A stretch of 39,414 nucleotides of DNA. It comes from a virus. The translations under genes were made by a program, and so were the position numbers. The notes below the pieces were generated by a model, which searched no databases, was not told the origin of the DNA, and saw only the letters and a list, made by a program, of their open reading frames with translations. This document shows, in pieces, positions 39,277 to 39,414 of the stretch (position 1 is its first letter; each line of letters opens with the position of its first letter). The stretch is from positions 1-39,414 of IMG/VR virus record IMGVR_UViG_3300025011_000093. The stretch is one strand, 5' to 3'.

Positions 39277-39414
39277 GGTTTAAGAGAGGGGGACTTTGCC
39301 GAGGAAAGGATGTGATATGAAAATTGTCACCTTGTGGGAATCAAGACATAGATTGTATTGATTGTTGTGGTAGAGAAGTATGTGATTTGAGTGAATTTTA
39401 TGAAGGTATAGATG
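39277..39414. repeat. Terminal direct repeat, right copy
   Basis: It repeats bases 1-137 with one extra G in the G run. It contains a truncated copy of the cysteine-rich gene (its TTG is at 39324, and the reading is cut by the window end). See the left copy for interpretation. Confidence 0.9.

Noticed and set aside
39220-39320. RNase P RNA-like words (ACAGA...GGCTAA and GAGGAAAGG)
   Set aside because: The two words are in the wrong order and only about 70 bases apart, with no other conserved regions; taken as chance.
1-39414. Integrase, attachment site or transposase
   Set aside because: No recombinase motif, transposase DDE pattern or insertion-sequence ends were found in any sizeable ORF.

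Overview
The window is one complete, circularly closing unit of about 39.28 kb from a very AT-rich tailed bacteriophage: the first 137 bases recur as the last 138 (one extra G in a G run). GGAGG-type ribosome sites, several TTG starts, TTGACA/TATAAT-like promoters, an LLH-type holin and an Amidase_3 endolysin point to a low-GC Gram-positive host (Bacillota, perhaps Clostridia). The host cannot be named more closely from the sequence.

Layout. (1) 0-4.0 kb, plus strand: small early genes, a RuvC-like resolvase and a PD-(D/E)XK nuclease. (2) 4.2-24.3 kb, plus strand: virion genes in podovirus order: small terminase, a 580-base structured gap, large terminase, portal, scaffold, SU10/DUF5309-type capsid protein, two fibre-like proteins, adaptor, tail hub, appendage proteins, and two large internal or ejection proteins, the second with an LPD38-like region. 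(3) 24.3-26.8 kb: a reverse-strand membrane gene, a 25-residue Lys-rich peptide gene, a pseudoknot-like RNA candidate, then the lysis block (XhlA-like protein, holin, amidase, LLH holin). (4) 26.8-31.0 kb, minus strand: a 762-residue TraG/VirD4/VirB4-like ATPase behind three tiny membrane protein genes, a ribbon-helix-helix protein and an HTH plus coiled-coil protein. (5) 31.0-39.3 kb, plus strand: a small RNA candidate, regulators, a plasmid-style origin (four spaced dyad iterons plus 17-bp tandem repeats) next to a RepA-like initiator, and an 878-residue single-chain two-barrel RNA polymerase related to eukaryotic RdRp/YonO proteins.

How it may work together (inference): no integrase, DNA polymerase, replicative helicase or DnaG primase was found. 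Iterons, Rep and RHH/HTH proteins suggest an extrachromosomal phage-plasmid that borrows the host replisome. Its own RNA polymerase could transcribe late genes or prime replication. The resolvase and nuclease could process replicating DNA before headful packaging.

The most unusual points are the polymerase beside a plasmid origin, a secretion- or conjugation-like ATPase module inside a podovirus, and apparent AUA initiation codons at the resolvase, large terminase (ATAA overlap) and portal genes.
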